A stretch of DNA of 64,000 nucleotides from Hahnella aquatica (GCA_965194505.1 OZ239144.1:496001-560000); one strand, 5' to 3'; positions 6,961 to 15,485 are shown, counted from the stretch's first letter. Notes: generated from the sequence alone by a model not told the origin. Numbers and translations: made by a program.

Positions 6961-8189
6961 GCGGCGGTGCGATGAATATTTGGCTTCGCCTCGCACTGGC
7001 CAGCGCTTGGTCACGGCGGCTGCCGGTGCTTTTGGTGCTGCTGGCCGTGGCCACATCCTCCTTGCTCGTCTTGTTCGTTAGCCAATTGCGGGCAGACCTC
7101 CGCACCAGTTTTGGTCAGGCCATCAGTGGGGTCGATCTGCTGGTGGCCCCGAGGGGCAGTCCCACCGAAATCCTGCTCTATGGTGTCTTCCAGCTCGGCC
7201 GTCCCACCCAAAACCTCGACGCAGCCCATTTGGCGCGGGTGCGCGGCCTTGCGCAGGTTGACTGGGCGGTGCCTGTTCAGCTCGGGGACACCTATCGGGG
7301 GCGGCCGGTCTGGGGCACCGAGGCCGATTTTTTCAGCCGGGTTCAGGTTCGCGGACAGCCGTTGCGCCTGGCCCAGGGCAAGGTCTTTTCGGCAGCCACC
7401 GAGGCCGTGCTGGGTGCCGAAGTGGCCAGGCGGCTTGAGCATCGCCTCGGCGATCGCCTGGTGCTCACGCATGGGCGCTCAGACGGCCTCTCTCGCGACC
7501 ATGACGAGCACCCGTTCCAGGTGGTGGGCGTGCTGGCCCCCACCGGAGGCCCCCTGGACCGCGCAGTCTTTGTCTCGACCGAGGGCTTTGAGTCCATTCA
7601 CCAAGGCTGGTTGTTCGGCGCATTGGCACCACCGAGCAGTTACACCACGCTTTGGGTGGGCCTTCAAAACCGTGGCCAGGTCTTTTCGGCCCGCCGTGCG
7701 ATCGAGTCATTGCCGGGTGCCCCACTGACCGCTGCCCTGCCTGGGGTCACCCTCGATGAACTCTGGCGAACACTCTCCGTGGTGGAGCGTGGTTTTGCGC
7801 TCGTGGGCTGGGTGGTCTCCATCGGTGCCTTGTTGTCGGTGGCAGCCGTGACCCTGGTCTCATTGGCATCGCGCCGCAGAGAGTTCGCCATTCTTCGTGC
7901 TGTGGGGGCTGGCCCGGCGCAGGTGGCCTGGCTCATTCTGCTCGAGGCCACCCTGGTGGGCCTGGCGGGTGTGCTGCTGGGGCTCCTCATTCAGCAGGCC
8001 GCGGTCTGGTGGTTTGCCGACTTTTTACGAATTGAATATGGTGTGGCCATGTCAGTGCTGAATCTGCCACCCCAGGCATGGCTCTCGCTCATGGGCCTTG
8101 GGATGACCTCTGTGGCCATCAGCCTCCTGCCCGCTTGGCGGGCGCGGCGCCTGTCTTTGGTGGATGGCTTGCATCCTCCGGTGGCCTAG
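6957..8189 (+). CDS. FtsX-like ABC transporter permease
   Basis: A 410-residue MacB/FtsX-type permease: one N-terminal membrane segment (about 17-40), a large periplasmic domain, then three membrane segments in the C-terminal third (about 275-400) with the FtsX-domain sequence SLASRRREFAILRAVGAG. It overlaps the ATPase gene by ATGA and is followed one base later by the DUF3299 gene, so the three are co-translated. An internal ATG at 6972 is an alternative start. Such mechanotransmitting permeases act on periplasmic substrates such as lipoproteins rather than importing solutes. Confidence 0.87.
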   Translation: MSGGAMNIWLRLALASAWSRRLPVLLVLLAVATSSLLVLFVSQLRADLRTSFGQAISGVDLLVAPRGSPTEILLYGVFQLGRPTQNLDAAHLARVRGLAQVDWAVPVQLGDTYRGRPVWGTEADFFSRVQVRGQPLRLAQGKVFSAATEAVLGAEVARRLEHRLGDRLVLTHGRSDGLSRDHDEHPFQVVGVLAPTGGPLDRAVFVSTEGFESIHQGWLFGALAPPSSYTTLWVGLQNRGQVFSARRAIESLPGAPLTAALPGVTLDELWRTLSVVERGFALVGWVVSIGALLSVAAVTLVSLASRRREFAILRAVGAGPAQVAWLILLEATLVGLAGVLLGLLIQQAAVWWFADFLRIEYGVAMSVLNLPPQAWLSLMGLGMTSVAISLLPAWRARRLSLVDGLHPPVA

Positions 8190-8190
8190 C

Positions 8191-8727
8191 ATGCGGCGTT
8201 GGCTCTCCATCTTGGGCTTGTTCGTGCTGGGGGTGGCCTGGGCCAAGCCCGCCCTGGAGATCAGCTGGGATGACCTCATCGACGAAAAATGGGCCAAGCA
8301 GGTTCAGGTCGAGATGATGGCGCTTGGCCGGCTTGGTGGCCTGAAGGATGGCTCCGAAGCAGCCGACCGGGCCATGTCCAAGCTGCGCGAGAAGTGGGAT
8401 GCCGCGCCGATTGTGTCCACCCATCTGGGCAAACAGGTGCGCATTCCAGGCTATGTGGTGCCACTCGATGCAGACCGATCTGCAGACCGGTCGTTTCTGC
8501 TGGTGCCTTACTTTGGCGCCTGTATTCACACCCCGCCACCGCCGGCCAATCAGATCATTCTCGTGGTCCCTCAGAAGGGTGCAAGGATTCGCGAGGTGCC
8601 GGAGTCCATGGCCACAGTCTGGGTGGAGGGCCGGCTCGAGGGCGTGCGCACCGAGACCAGTCAGGGCGTGACGGGCTACCAGTTGCTGGCCACGGGTGTT
8701 CGGCCCTATGAAGAGCCCAAGCGGTAA
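8191..8727 (+). CDS. DUF3299 periplasmic protein
   Basis: A 178-residue secreted protein. Residues 1-18 form a signal peptide ending VAWA. The mature part has the family's EISWDDLI start, the central QVRIPGYVVPLD and the conserved FGACIHTPPPPANQ block, in which Cys and His are likely metal ligands. It is the last gene of the exporter module. DUF3299 proteins recur next to LolD/FtsX-type transporters in gammaproteobacteria and are linked with zinc-responsive operons; no enzymatic activity is established. The start was placed at ATG 8191, one base after the permease stop, because it gives an ordinary signal peptide. Confidence 0.85.
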   Translation: MRRWLSILGLFVLGVAWAKPALEISWDDLIDEKWAKQVQVEMMALGRLGGLKDGSEAADRAMSKLREKWDAAPIVSTHLGKQVRIPGYVVPLDADRSADRSFLLVPYFGACIHTPPPPANQIILVVPQKGARIREVPESMATVWVEGRLEGVRTETSQGVTGYQLLATGVRPYEEPKR

Positions 8728-8736
8728 CATTTGGGC

Positions 8737-9672
8737 ATGACCACACTCTTCACCCACGACGCCTTTGCCGCCCATGAAATGGGGCCGCACCACCCAGAAT
8801 CACCCGCGCGGGTTCGTGCGGTGCTGGCCGAACTTCAGGCCACCGGCCTTTTGGACCGTCTCGATGTGCAAGAGGCGCCCATGGCCCGCGACGAAGACAT
8901 CCTTCGGGCCCACACCCCTGACCATTGGGAGGCGCTCAAGGCGGCCTCGCCGAGCAGTCGATACGCTGTCATCGACCCAGACACCGCCATGAACCCATTC
9001 ACCTTAGAGGCCGTCTCGCGTGCCGCGGGGGCGGTCGTCGAGGGTGTGGAGGCCGTTGTTCAGGGCAGGGCGCAGACGGTCTTTTGCGCGGTTCGCCCGC
9101 CGGGGCACCATGCCGAGCGCGAGCGCGCCATGGGATTTTGCTTTGTGAACAGCGTGGCGGTCGGTGCCCTGTACGCCACCCAGGCACTCGGCCTGTCTCG
9201 CGTGGCGGTGGTCGATTTTGATGTTCACCATGGCAACGGCACTGAAGAAATTCTCGCGGACGTGCCGGGCGTGCTCATGGTCTCCACCTTTCAGCAGGGC
9301 ATCTATCCAGGCCGTGGAGAGCGGCCCATGGGCCAGAACATGGTCAATGTTCCGCTGCCCGGTGGCAGCGATGGCAAGGCGCTGCGAGAGGCTGTACTTC
9401 AGGAATGGCTGCCCGCACTCAATGACTTCGCACCGGAACTCATCATCATCTCTGCTGGGTTCGATGCCCACCGTGATGACCCCCTCGCCGGCCTGCGCTG
9501 GTCGGAGGCGGACTATGAGTGGGTGACCGAGCAGTTGCTGGAGGTGGCGGCTCGCCATTGCGAGGGTCGCGTGGTCAGCAGCCTCGAAGGCGGCTATGAG
9601 GTGGCCGCGCTCGGGCGAAGCGTGGCCTGCCACGTGAGCGCCTTGATGCGATCGGAGACTGTCGAGGCCTAG
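8737..9672 (+). CDS. Histone deacetylase-like amidohydrolase (class II type)
   Basis: Zinc-dependent amidohydrolase of the arginase/deacetylase fold, 311 residues. Diagnostic motifs are RPPGHHAER (tandem catalytic histidines), VDFDVHHGNGT with the zinc-binding Asp and His, and SAGFDAHRDDPLAGL with the second zinc Asp. Bacterial members remove acyl groups from small amines such as acetylpolyamines; the substrate here is unknown. It begins nine bases after the DUF3299 stop, on the same strand, so read-through from that operon is possible. A second, more distant homologue is encoded at 44062-44985. Confidence 0.92.
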   Translation: MTTLFTHDAFAAHEMGPHHPESPARVRAVLAELQATGLLDRLDVQEAPMARDEDILRAHTPDHWEALKAASPSSRYAVIDPDTAMNPFTLEAVSRAAGAVVEGVEAVVQGRAQTVFCAVRPPGHHAERERAMGFCFVNSVAVGALYATQALGLSRVAVVDFDVHHGNGTEEILADVPGVLMVSTFQQGIYPGRGERPMGQNMVNVPLPGGSDGKALREAVLQEWLPALNDFAPELIIISAGFDAHRDDPLAGLRWSEADYEWVTEQLLEVAARHCEGRVVSSLEGGYEVAALGRSVACHVSALMRSETVEA

Positions 9673-9691
9673 CCTCCGATGGTCAGGGCGT

Positions 9692-9886
9692 TTAGGCCTT
9701 GGGCCGGTCGGCCCAGAGCGTGCCGCCAGTCGACCAGTCCTCTCGCTTGATGTCGTAGAAGAGGATGTCCACGGCCTCGGGGCTGCCACCCAGTGTGGCC
9801 ACGGTGGCCTCTGTGAGGGCCTTGGCCAGGGCGCGCTTCTGTTCAGTGGTGCGTCCTTCGAAGAGTTCAACGCGAATGGTGGGCAT
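9692..9886 (-). CDS. 4-oxalocrotonate tautomerase family protein
   Basis: A 64-residue member of the smallest enzyme family of this fold. After removal of Met1, Pro1 (MPTIRVELFEGR) would be the catalytic base, and Arg11 of that segment is also conserved. The C-terminal half, with a D-W-S-T-G-G stretch, replaces the usual IxxxxW pattern closely enough for family assignment. Members isomerise unsaturated keto acids in aromatic degradation; no such pathway is visible here. It is the last gene of a minus-strand run of ClC transporter, aldolase and tautomerase, 17 bases after the aldolase stop. Confidence 0.9.
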   Translation of the reverse strand: MPTIRVELFEGRTTEQKRALAKALTEATVATLGGSPEAVDILFYDIKREDWSTGGTLWADRPKA

Positions 9887-9903
9887 GGTTCCTCCTGTTG
9901 TTT

Positions 9904-10632
9904 CTATTGGTCAAAGTCGGGGTCGGTGCGGGCGAGGCTGCGCAGCAGGGCCGGCCATTCATCGATGCCCTCAGGGGCATTCTGAGGCCCAGTCCATTGC
10001 CGCTGGGTCAGCGACACCACCGGAGCGGGAATGAGTCGGAGGCCGGCGGGGCTGCCCCCTGCAGTGAGTTGAATCTGGGCGGCGCGCTCAAAGAGGTGCA
10101 TGAGCATGAAGGCCTCGGCCACCGTTCGACCCACCAGCAAAATGCCATGGTTTTCGAGAATCACCCCATCTTTGTCTGCCAGTGCGGCGACCAGTCGCGC
10201 CTGTTCCTGCGCATCGAAGGCCAGGCCCTCGTAGGCGTGGCGACCGAGTCGTCCCACCAGGCGCATGGCAGGCTGCGAGCATGGGAGCAGATCTGCACTG
10301 GTGGCTGCGAAGGCCTGGGCCCAGAAGGCGTGCAGGTGGAGCACACAGGTCACGTCGGGCCGAGCCGCGTGGATGCAGCCATGAATCGCAAAGCCGCTGG
10401 GGTTCACGGGTGCATTGGTGCTGTCGACCACCGCACCCTGAACATTCACCTTCACAAGGTTAGATGCGGTGACCTCCTTGAACTGAAGGCCGAAACGGTT
10501 GAGCAGGTAGTGCCCGTGCTCGCCGGGAACCGCTGCGGAGATATGGGTCCAGACCAGGTCATCCCAACCCCGGTGTGCGGACAGGCGGTAGGCCGCAGCA
10601 AGATCGCGGCGAATCGACGCTTCGCTGCTCAA
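9904..10632 (-). CDS. Class II aldolase/adducin family protein
   Basis: A 242-residue protein with the zinc-dependent fold shared by fuculose-phosphate aldolase and adducin head domains. The motif VLHLHAFWAQAFAAT supplies the HxH zinc pair and ILENHGILLVG the third histidine. The N-terminal RLSAHRGWDDLVWTHIS matches the family's substrate-binding start. Many proteobacterial members of this length are annotated only as class II aldolase, and the substrate cannot be deduced. It starts six bases after the ClC gene stop and precedes the tautomerase, so the three probably share a transcript. Confidence 0.9.
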   Translation of the reverse strand: MSSEASIRRDLAAAYRLSAHRGWDDLVWTHISAAVPGEHGHYLLNRFGLQFKEVTASNLVKVNVQGAVVDSTNAPVNPSGFAIHGCIHAARPDVTCVLHLHAFWAQAFAATSADLLPCSQPAMRLVGRLGRHAYEGLAFDAQEQARLVAALADKDGVILENHGILLVGRTVAEAFMLMHLFERAAQIQLTAGGSPAGLRLIPAPVVSLTQRQWTGPQNAPEGIDEWPALLRSLARTDPDFDQ

Positions 10633-10638
10633 GGGGGG

Positions 10639-11982
10639 CTACTTCGTTGCTTGGTCGTCTCGGATTTGGATGCCACGCAGCGCCAGCTGACGATCGAACA
10701 GAGAGCGTCCCACGAAGGCCCTTGAGATCTGACTCGTGGTCACCACACTGAGCATGGCCAGCACGGTCCACTCATAGCTGCCTGTCATCTCGAACACCAT
10801 GATGATGGAGGCCAACGGAGCCCCGATCACCGCGGCGATACAGCTGGCTGCGCCCAGCATGGCGAAGCTGTGGGGCGAGTCCACTCCGAGGCTCACAAGG
10901 CTGAGGTCGACAACAGCGCCGACCATGGCACCCAGGAAGAGGGCGGGGGCAAAAATGCCGCCAAAGAGTCCAAAGCCAATGCAGGCGCTCGTGGCCAGAA
11001 TCTTGAAGACAATGAGGACGAGGACCAGTGCCATGCCCAGCTGGCCTGAGAGGGCCAGGTCGATGCTGCTCAGGCCCGGCCCGAGCAAGTGTGGCAGGGC
11101 TGGTGAGAGCAGGATGAGCAGGCAGGCGGGCAGAAAGGGCCGCCAGCGCAACGGAATGCCAGAGGCCTTGGCCACGTTGGGGGCCGCCGTCACGGCCTTG
11201 ATGTAGATGATGGAGGCCACGCCAACAGACACACCGACCACCAAGGCCAGGCCGATGTTGGCCACGGTGAGCTCGGGTGAGGTGGCTGCGAGGTCGAAGA
11301 GCCGCTCGTGGCCGATCGAGAGCTTGGCTGTCCAGTAGCCTGCGAAGGCCGCCAGAATGATGGGGCCCGCGCCGAACGCACCGAATCGACGCACGATGGC
11401 CTCGTGGGCAAACACCGCTGCGCCGATTGGTGAGAGAAATGCTGCCGAGATGGCCGCAGCGGCTCCGCTGCCAAGCACGATGTCTTTCGGAAGGTGGGGT
11501 GACAGCCGTGAGCCCCACCTGCGAAGGCCCGCACTCAGGCAGCCACCGAAATGCACCAGCGGCCCGAACATGCCCACAGATCCGCCACCCACCAGGCTGG
11601 TCAGGGCCAGTGCCGTCGATTTAAACCCAGCTTTGAGGTTCGGGTCTTCATTGCGTTGCGCCGCTAAAATGAGATCCGCAGGACCATGTGGGCGGCCGTT
11701 CTCAAGCGTGGTGAGGATCTGACCAGCCACCAGGGCGGCCAACAGCAGGCAGACGATGACCGTGACGCTGTAGCCCTGGAATAGGTTTGACCAAGACAAA
11801 TCAACGGGGATCTGCAGGTCCCAGAGGCGCACGGCCCAGCTCACGATGCTCAGGAAACCAATGGCAGCCAAGCCAGTGAGCACCCCAATGGTGAGGGACG
11901 CCAGCATCACGCCGACCCGGGTGTCTAGGCCCCAGGGCTGTTCTTCATTGGTGTGGGTGTTGTCTTTTGGTGTTCGAATCAT
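10639..11982 (-). CDS. ClC-family chloride channel/transporter
   Basis: A 447-residue inner-membrane protein with the ClC arrangement of roughly 10-12 hydrophobic helices. The anion-site segments are visible: GMFGPLVHFG (137-146) for the GxEGP loop and GLFGGIFAPALFLGA for the GxFxP loop; Glu194 lies where the proton-path glutamate of E. coli ClC-ec1 occurs. Unusually, the external gating glutamate of GREGP is Phe139 (GMFGP), which would be expected to uncouple proton exchange and favour channel-like behaviour. A GTG 45 bases further upstream (12027) is in frame, but ATG 11982 fits family starts and leaves a palindrome at 12032-12045 in the intergenic space. Divergent from the DUF1538 operon. 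Confidence 0.88.
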   Translation of the reverse strand: MIRTPKDNTHTNEEQPWGLDTRVGVMLASLTIGVLTGLAAIGFLSIVSWAVRLWDLQIPVDLSWSNLFQGYSVTVIVCLLLAALVAGQILTTLENGRPHGPADLILAAQRNEDPNLKAGFKSTALALTSLVGGGSVGMFGPLVHFGGCLSAGLRRWGSRLSPHLPKDIVLGSGAAAAISAAFLSPIGAAVFAHEAIVRRFGAFGAGPIILAAFAGYWTAKLSIGHERLFDLAATSPELTVANIGLALVVGVSVGVASIIYIKAVTAAPNVAKASGIPLRWRPFLPACLLILLSPALPHLLGPGLSSIDLALSGQLGMALVLVLIVFKILATSACIGFGLFGGIFAPALFLGAMVGAVVDLSLVSLGVDSPHSFAMLGAASCIAAVIGAPLASIIMVFEMTGSYEWTVLAMLSVVTTSQISRAFVGRSLFDRQLALRGIQIRDDQATK

Positions 11983-12031
11983 GGGCAGAAGAATACGCCA
12001 TCTGTCAGGGTTTAACCGAAGTTTCACAAGA

Positions 12032-12045
12032 ACTTTTGCAAAAGT
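12032..12045. repeat. 14-base perfect palindrome between ClC and DUF1538 genes
   Basis: ACTTTTGCAAAAGT reads the same on both strands. It lies between the divergent starts and ends three bases before a possible -35 element of the DUF1538 operon. The position suits an operator for a dimeric regulator, but no candidate regulator is identified. Confidence 0.5.
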
Positions 12046-12048
12046 GAG

Positions 12049-12075
12049 TTGTCGCCTCGCTCTTTCGCTTATAGA
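12049..12075 (+). promoter_or_regulatory. Possible promoter of the DUF1538-PII operon
   Basis: TTGTCG at 12049-12054 and TATAGA at 12070-12075 are separated by 15 bases, slightly short for sigma-70. They lie 40-67 bases before the start codon of the first operon gene. Assigned by eye. Confidence 0.35.
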
Positions 12076-12115
12076 CTTCGCCTAGCCAAAGCCATTGGCC
12101 ACATAGGGAGAAGAA

Positions 12116-13915
12116 ATGCCGCGCTCAATCCGCTTCGGAGATTACGTCCAGGCCATCACGGTCGACTCGGACGAAATCGCTTATTCCAAGCTCATGTCCC
12201 GTCCGCTGTTTGACCAGCAGGGAAATGAAGTTCCACAGAAACCAGAGAAGCTTCGCCTCGGCGGCATGGATGTCTACAAGCTCCTGCAGCCCTACCTGTC
12301 CGTGCGGTTCATGGAGCAGGCCAAGGCCGTGGTTCCCCTTGCGGCCTACCTGGCACTCTTCCAGCTGCTGGTGCTGAATCAGAGCATCCAAGACTCTGCC
12401 ACGCTGGGCCTGGGCCTGCTGGCGGTGATGGTCGGTCTCATGATCTTCCTGGAGGGCCTGAAGCTGGGCCTCATGCCCTTTGGAGAAATCATTGGCAGCA
12501 AGCTGCCAACCAAGCTCCCGCTGGTCGGGGTGCTGTTCATTGCCTTCCTGCTGGGCATCGGCGTGACCTTCGCCGAGCCCGCCATTGGCGCCCTGCAGGT
12601 GGCCGGCCAGATTGTGGACCCGAAGAACGCGCCCTATCTCTACACGCTGCTCAATGACCGGGTGGACGCCACGGTGCTGGTGGTGGGCGTGGGCGTGGGC
12701 ATCGCGGCCGTGATCGGCACCATGCGCTTCCTTTATAACTGGAGCCTCAAGCCCCTCATTTACTTGAGCCTCATTCCTTGTGTGCTGCTCACGGGCTATG
12801 CCTTCATGAACCCAGACCTCCGCACCGTGATCGGCCTGGCCTGGGACTGCGGCGCAGTCACCACCGGCCCCGTGACAGTCCCCTTGGTTCTGGCCCTGGG
12901 CATCGGTGTGGCCACGGCGGGTGGTGCTGGTGACAGCAAGCTTCAGGGCTTCGGCATCGTGACCCTGGCCTCACTCTTTCCCATCGTGGCAGTGCTCGGC
13001 CTGGCGATCTACTGGCAGATGACCGTGCCGGTGGAGACCATTCTTGCCGAGGCGGCTGCTAAACAGGCCACGCTTGCCGCCGCTGCTGCAGCCACGGGCC
13101 CCGTGGACTGGTGGACGGTCTCCCCAGGCATGGAAGTGGTTGGTGGCATTCGGGCCATCGTTCCGCTCGTCATCTTCCTGATGATCGTGCTCTTCGTGGT
13201 GCTGCGCGAGAAGCTGCCCAATGCCTTCATCATCTTCTACGGCATCTTTTTGTCGGTGGTGGGCATGTGCATCTTCAGCGTGGGCCTGACTTACGGTCTG
13301 GCCAAGCTGGGTGACGGCGCGGGCGGATTGGTGCCTGGCCTGTTTACGGCGATTGAGGCCATGCCGAATGCGCCCCTGTATTCCGCAGGTGTAGGCATCT
13401 TCATCGCGGCACTGTTTGCTTGGATCCTCGGCTTTGGTGCAACCCTGGCCGAGCCGGCGCTCAACGCGCTGGGCCTCACGGTCCAAAACCTCACCAACGG
13501 CGCCTTCAAGAAATCGATGCTGATGTACTCGGTGTCTTTCGGGGTGGCCGTCGGCATCATGCTGGGCATCGTCAAGTTGATCTTCGATTTCAGCATCCTT
13601 TACATCCTGATTCCTGGTTACCTGCTGGGCGTGATCCTCACGTACCTGTCCACAGAGGAATTTGTGAATGTGGGCTGGGACAGTGCGGGCGTGACCACGG
13701 GCCCTGTCACGGTGCCGCTGGTGCTTGCCATGGGCCTGGGTTTTGGCAAGGCCGTGGGCGCAGTCGAGGGCTTTGGCATCCTGGCGGCCGCCTCGATCTG
13801 CCCGATTGTGTCGGTCTTGGCGCTCGGTGTGTTTGTGCAGTGGAAAGTGAAGCGTGAGAACCAAAAGGCAATGGCCGAGGCCGAGGCCGAGACTGCAGCC
13901 GCTGCCCGTCAATAA
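12116..13915 (+). CDS. DUF1538 polytopic membrane protein
   Basis: A 599-residue inner-membrane protein made of two homologous halves. Each half has an E-P motif (VTFAEPAIGAL near residue 152 and ATLAEPALNAL near 446) and a long conserved segment (WDCGAVTTGPVTVPLVLA around 244 and WDSAGVTTGPVTVPLVLA around 522), about 280 residues apart. That is the inverted- or tandem-repeat design of a transporter. DUF1538 proteins have no established substrate but are frequently encoded next to PII-type genes, as here. Start ATG 12116 follows AGGGAGAAGAA. The tail is a short, charged, cytoplasmic-looking segment rich in Glu and Ala. Confidence 0.88.
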   Translation: MPRSIRFGDYVQAITVDSDEIAYSKLMSRPLFDQQGNEVPQKPEKLRLGGMDVYKLLQPYLSVRFMEQAKAVVPLAAYLALFQLLVLNQSIQDSATLGLGLLAVMVGLMIFLEGLKLGLMPFGEIIGSKLPTKLPLVGVLFIAFLLGIGVTFAEPAIGALQVAGQIVDPKNAPYLYTLLNDRVDATVLVVGVGVGIAAVIGTMRFLYNWSLKPLIYLSLIPCVLLTGYAFMNPDLRTVIGLAWDCGAVTTGPVTVPLVLALGIGVATAGGAGDSKLQGFGIVTLASLFPIVAVLGLAIYWQMTVPVETILAEAAAKQATLAAAAAATGPVDWWTVSPGMEVVGGIRAIVPLVIFLMIVLFVVLREKLPNAFIIFYGIFLSVVGMCIFSVGLTYGLAKLGDGAGGLVPGLFTAIEAMPNAPLYSAGVGIFIAALFAWILGFGATLAEPALNALGLTVQNLTNGAFKKSMLMYSVSFGVAVGIMLGIVKLIFDFSILYILIPGYLLGVILTYLSTEEFVNVGWDSAGVTTGPVTVPLVLAMGLGFGKAVGAVEGFGILAAASICPIVSVLALGVFVQWKVKRENQKAMAEAEAETAAAARQ

Positions 13916-13960
13916 ACGGACCCGTACAACCAGCAATCAATTTTCAAGAGGGAATTAAAG

Positions 13961-14341
13961 ATGGCCAAGCGTAAATTAGTGAACCTAACCGAAGTCGCCC
14001 TGATCACCTGTGTGGTCCAAAAGGGCATGGCCGATGCCATCAACCAGTCTTTGCTCGATGCGGGCGTTCAGGGCGCCACCGTCCATCAGGGTGTTGGCAC
14101 CGGTATCCGGGAGTCAATGGGTTTCTTGGGCGTGGCCGTCGAGGTGGAGCGCGAGATCATCAGCGTGCTGGTGGCCAAAGACCAGCTCACCCGCATCTTT
14201 GAGCGCATTTACTTGGCAGCCCGTCTGGACACGCCCGGCATGGGCTACCTGTATGCCACGCCACTGGTGCAGGCAGCCACCTACGTTCCGGCACACCTTC
14301 TGGAGGACCGAGCCCAGGGCAGCATGGGAGCCATGGCATGA
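13961..14341 (+). CDS. PII-type (GlnB-like) regulatory protein, first copy
   Basis: A 126-residue protein whose beta-alpha-beta pattern fits the trimeric PII fold: LTEVALITCVVQKGMADAI as the first strand and helix, a glycine-rich T-loop equivalent (VHQGVGTGIRESMGFLG), a second VEVEREIISVLVAK strand and a helix leading to GMGYLYATPL. It lacks the classical uridylylation tyrosine context, so control would be by effector binding rather than GlnD. It begins 45 bases after the DUF1538 stop with GAGGG upstream and overlaps the next PII gene by four bases. The natural inference is that it gates the DUF1538 transporter in the way GlnK gates AmtB. Confidence 0.82.
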   Translation: MAKRKLVNLTEVALITCVVQKGMADAINQSLLDAGVQGATVHQGVGTGIRESMGFLGVAVEVEREIISVLVAKDQLTRIFERIYLAARLDTPGMGYLYATPLVQAATYVPAHLLEDRAQGSMGAMA

Positions 14342-14721
14342 GCGCCAAGTTCAAGAAAATCCCAGAGGGTGTCGTCCTCGATTACACCCGAGAGGTCACG
14401 GTCATTCTCTATGAGGGTGGCGCGGCCGAAATCGCCAAGAAGCTGCTTGCCCGTGGTGTTACTGAGGTCTTCTACGACTCGGTGCGGGGCGCCCCACTTG
14501 GCCGTGCGTCGGAGTCCTCTGGCCTGCCGGAGATCCCCAAGACCGAGCAGCTCCATGCACTCGTGTCGGCCGACCAGGCCGACTACATCCAGGAAATGAT
14601 TTACGACGCGGCAGAGCTTCACAAGCCACAGCGCGGCATCGTGTTTGTGAACAAGGTGCTGCTGTCGACGCGTCACACCCTCCCCTCAGATCAAGAACTT
14701 GCAGCCCGTAACGCTGCTTGA
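14338..14721 (+). CDS. PII-like protein, second diverged copy
   Basis: A 127-residue protein translationally coupled to the preceding PII gene by an ATGA overlap. Its strands (VVLDYTREVTVILYEGG, GVTEVFYDSVRGAPLG, HALVSADQADYIQEMIYDAA) fit the PII/CutA-like ferredoxin fold, but primary similarity to canonical GlnB is slight. A heteromeric sensor with the first copy is possible: coupling by overlap favours equal synthesis. No nucleotide-binding signature is obvious, so ligand prediction is not possible. Confidence 0.65.
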   Translation: MSAKFKKIPEGVVLDYTREVTVILYEGGAAEIAKKLLARGVTEVFYDSVRGAPLGRASESSGLPEIPKTEQLHALVSADQADYIQEMIYDAAELHKPQRGIVFVNKVLLSTRHTLPSDQELAARNAA

Positions 14722-14753
14722 ATTTGCCAGACACCCTTTAGGAGCCACAGAAC

Positions 14754-15485
14754 ATGAATGAAGCCACGAATATCCGGATCCAGAAAAACAAACGTCGAAT
14801 CTTCGACGCAGATTCTTTTGTCCGGTTCAATTCGGCACAGGTGCTCGTTGGGCGCTCGGCCATCGAAGAAAACCGCACCATGGCCCTGGAGTCCTTCACG
14901 GCCGAGGCCAATGGAAATGGCACGCTGCTGGCCAGCACCTACGACGACGTCGTTCGCAATCGGCTTCAGATCCTCGAGTCGCTCGAGCCCTCTACCGATG
15001 AGGAGACCCGGTTCAGGAATTCCATGACCAACCGGGTGCGGATCGAGGCCATCGAGCAGCGGGCGTTGATGAATCGCAACCTGATTGACATCAACAAGCG
15101 TCTGAGTGAGATGAATAAGCTCTTGGTGGACATCAACATCCTCATCACGAAGTACAACAATGAGTTCTTCGATGCCATCGACGGCCTCACCAACAGCAAC
15201 GCCAGTTGGATTGACGGCGAGCTGGAGGCCCTGATGAAGGCGGCCAGCCACGAGTCGAATGACGAGCGCGTCACCGAGAACACAGCACGCGTGACCGAGG
15301 TTCGTGAGAAGGCGGAGGCCAACCGGGCGAACATCATGGCCCTCTATGAGCAGGAGGAGGCCAGCCGCCACGCACTAGAGAAGGACCTGGAAGACGTCAT
15401 GGAGTTGCGCAGCCAGATCGTGGCGCTGCGCGAGAAGGTGGTGGCCAACCAGCACCGTGTGGCTGATGGCATTGCCCAGTTGTAA
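14754..15485 (+). CDS. Coiled-coil protein of the DUF1538-PII operon
   Basis: A 243-residue protein without signal peptide or membrane segment. After an N-terminal region (about 1-75) with basic IQKNKRRIFDADSF, most of it is charged and heptad-like from about residue 90 to the end, including NRNLIDINKRLSEMNKLLVD and a long Glu/Lys/Arg-rich stretch at 165-235. No family was recognised. It lies 32 bases after the second PII-like gene and just before a strong terminator, so it is the last gene of the unit. Possible roles are scaffold or effector for the PII proteins, but nothing in the sequence proves this. Confidence 0.8.
   Translation: MNEATNIRIQKNKRRIFDADSFVRFNSAQVLVGRSAIEENRTMALESFTAEANGNGTLLASTYDDVVRNRLQILESLEPSTDEETRFRNSMTNRVRIEAIEQRALMNRNLIDINKRLSEMNKLLVDINILITKYNNEFFDAIDGLTNSNASWIDGELEALMKAASHESNDERVTENTARVTEVREKAEANRANIMALYEQEEASRHALEKDLEDVMELRSQIVALREKVVANQHRVADGIAQL

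Noticed and set aside
9004..9870. 288-residue minus-strand frame opposite the first deacetylase-like gene
   Set aside because: It overlaps both the deacetylase (strong motifs) and the tautomerase, and has no recognisable domain.
12971..13936. A 321-residue minus-strand frame opposite the DUF1538 gene
   Set aside because: Composition is His/Arg-rich and low in complexity, with no domain; it mirrors the codon pattern of the strongly supported plus-strand membrane protein.
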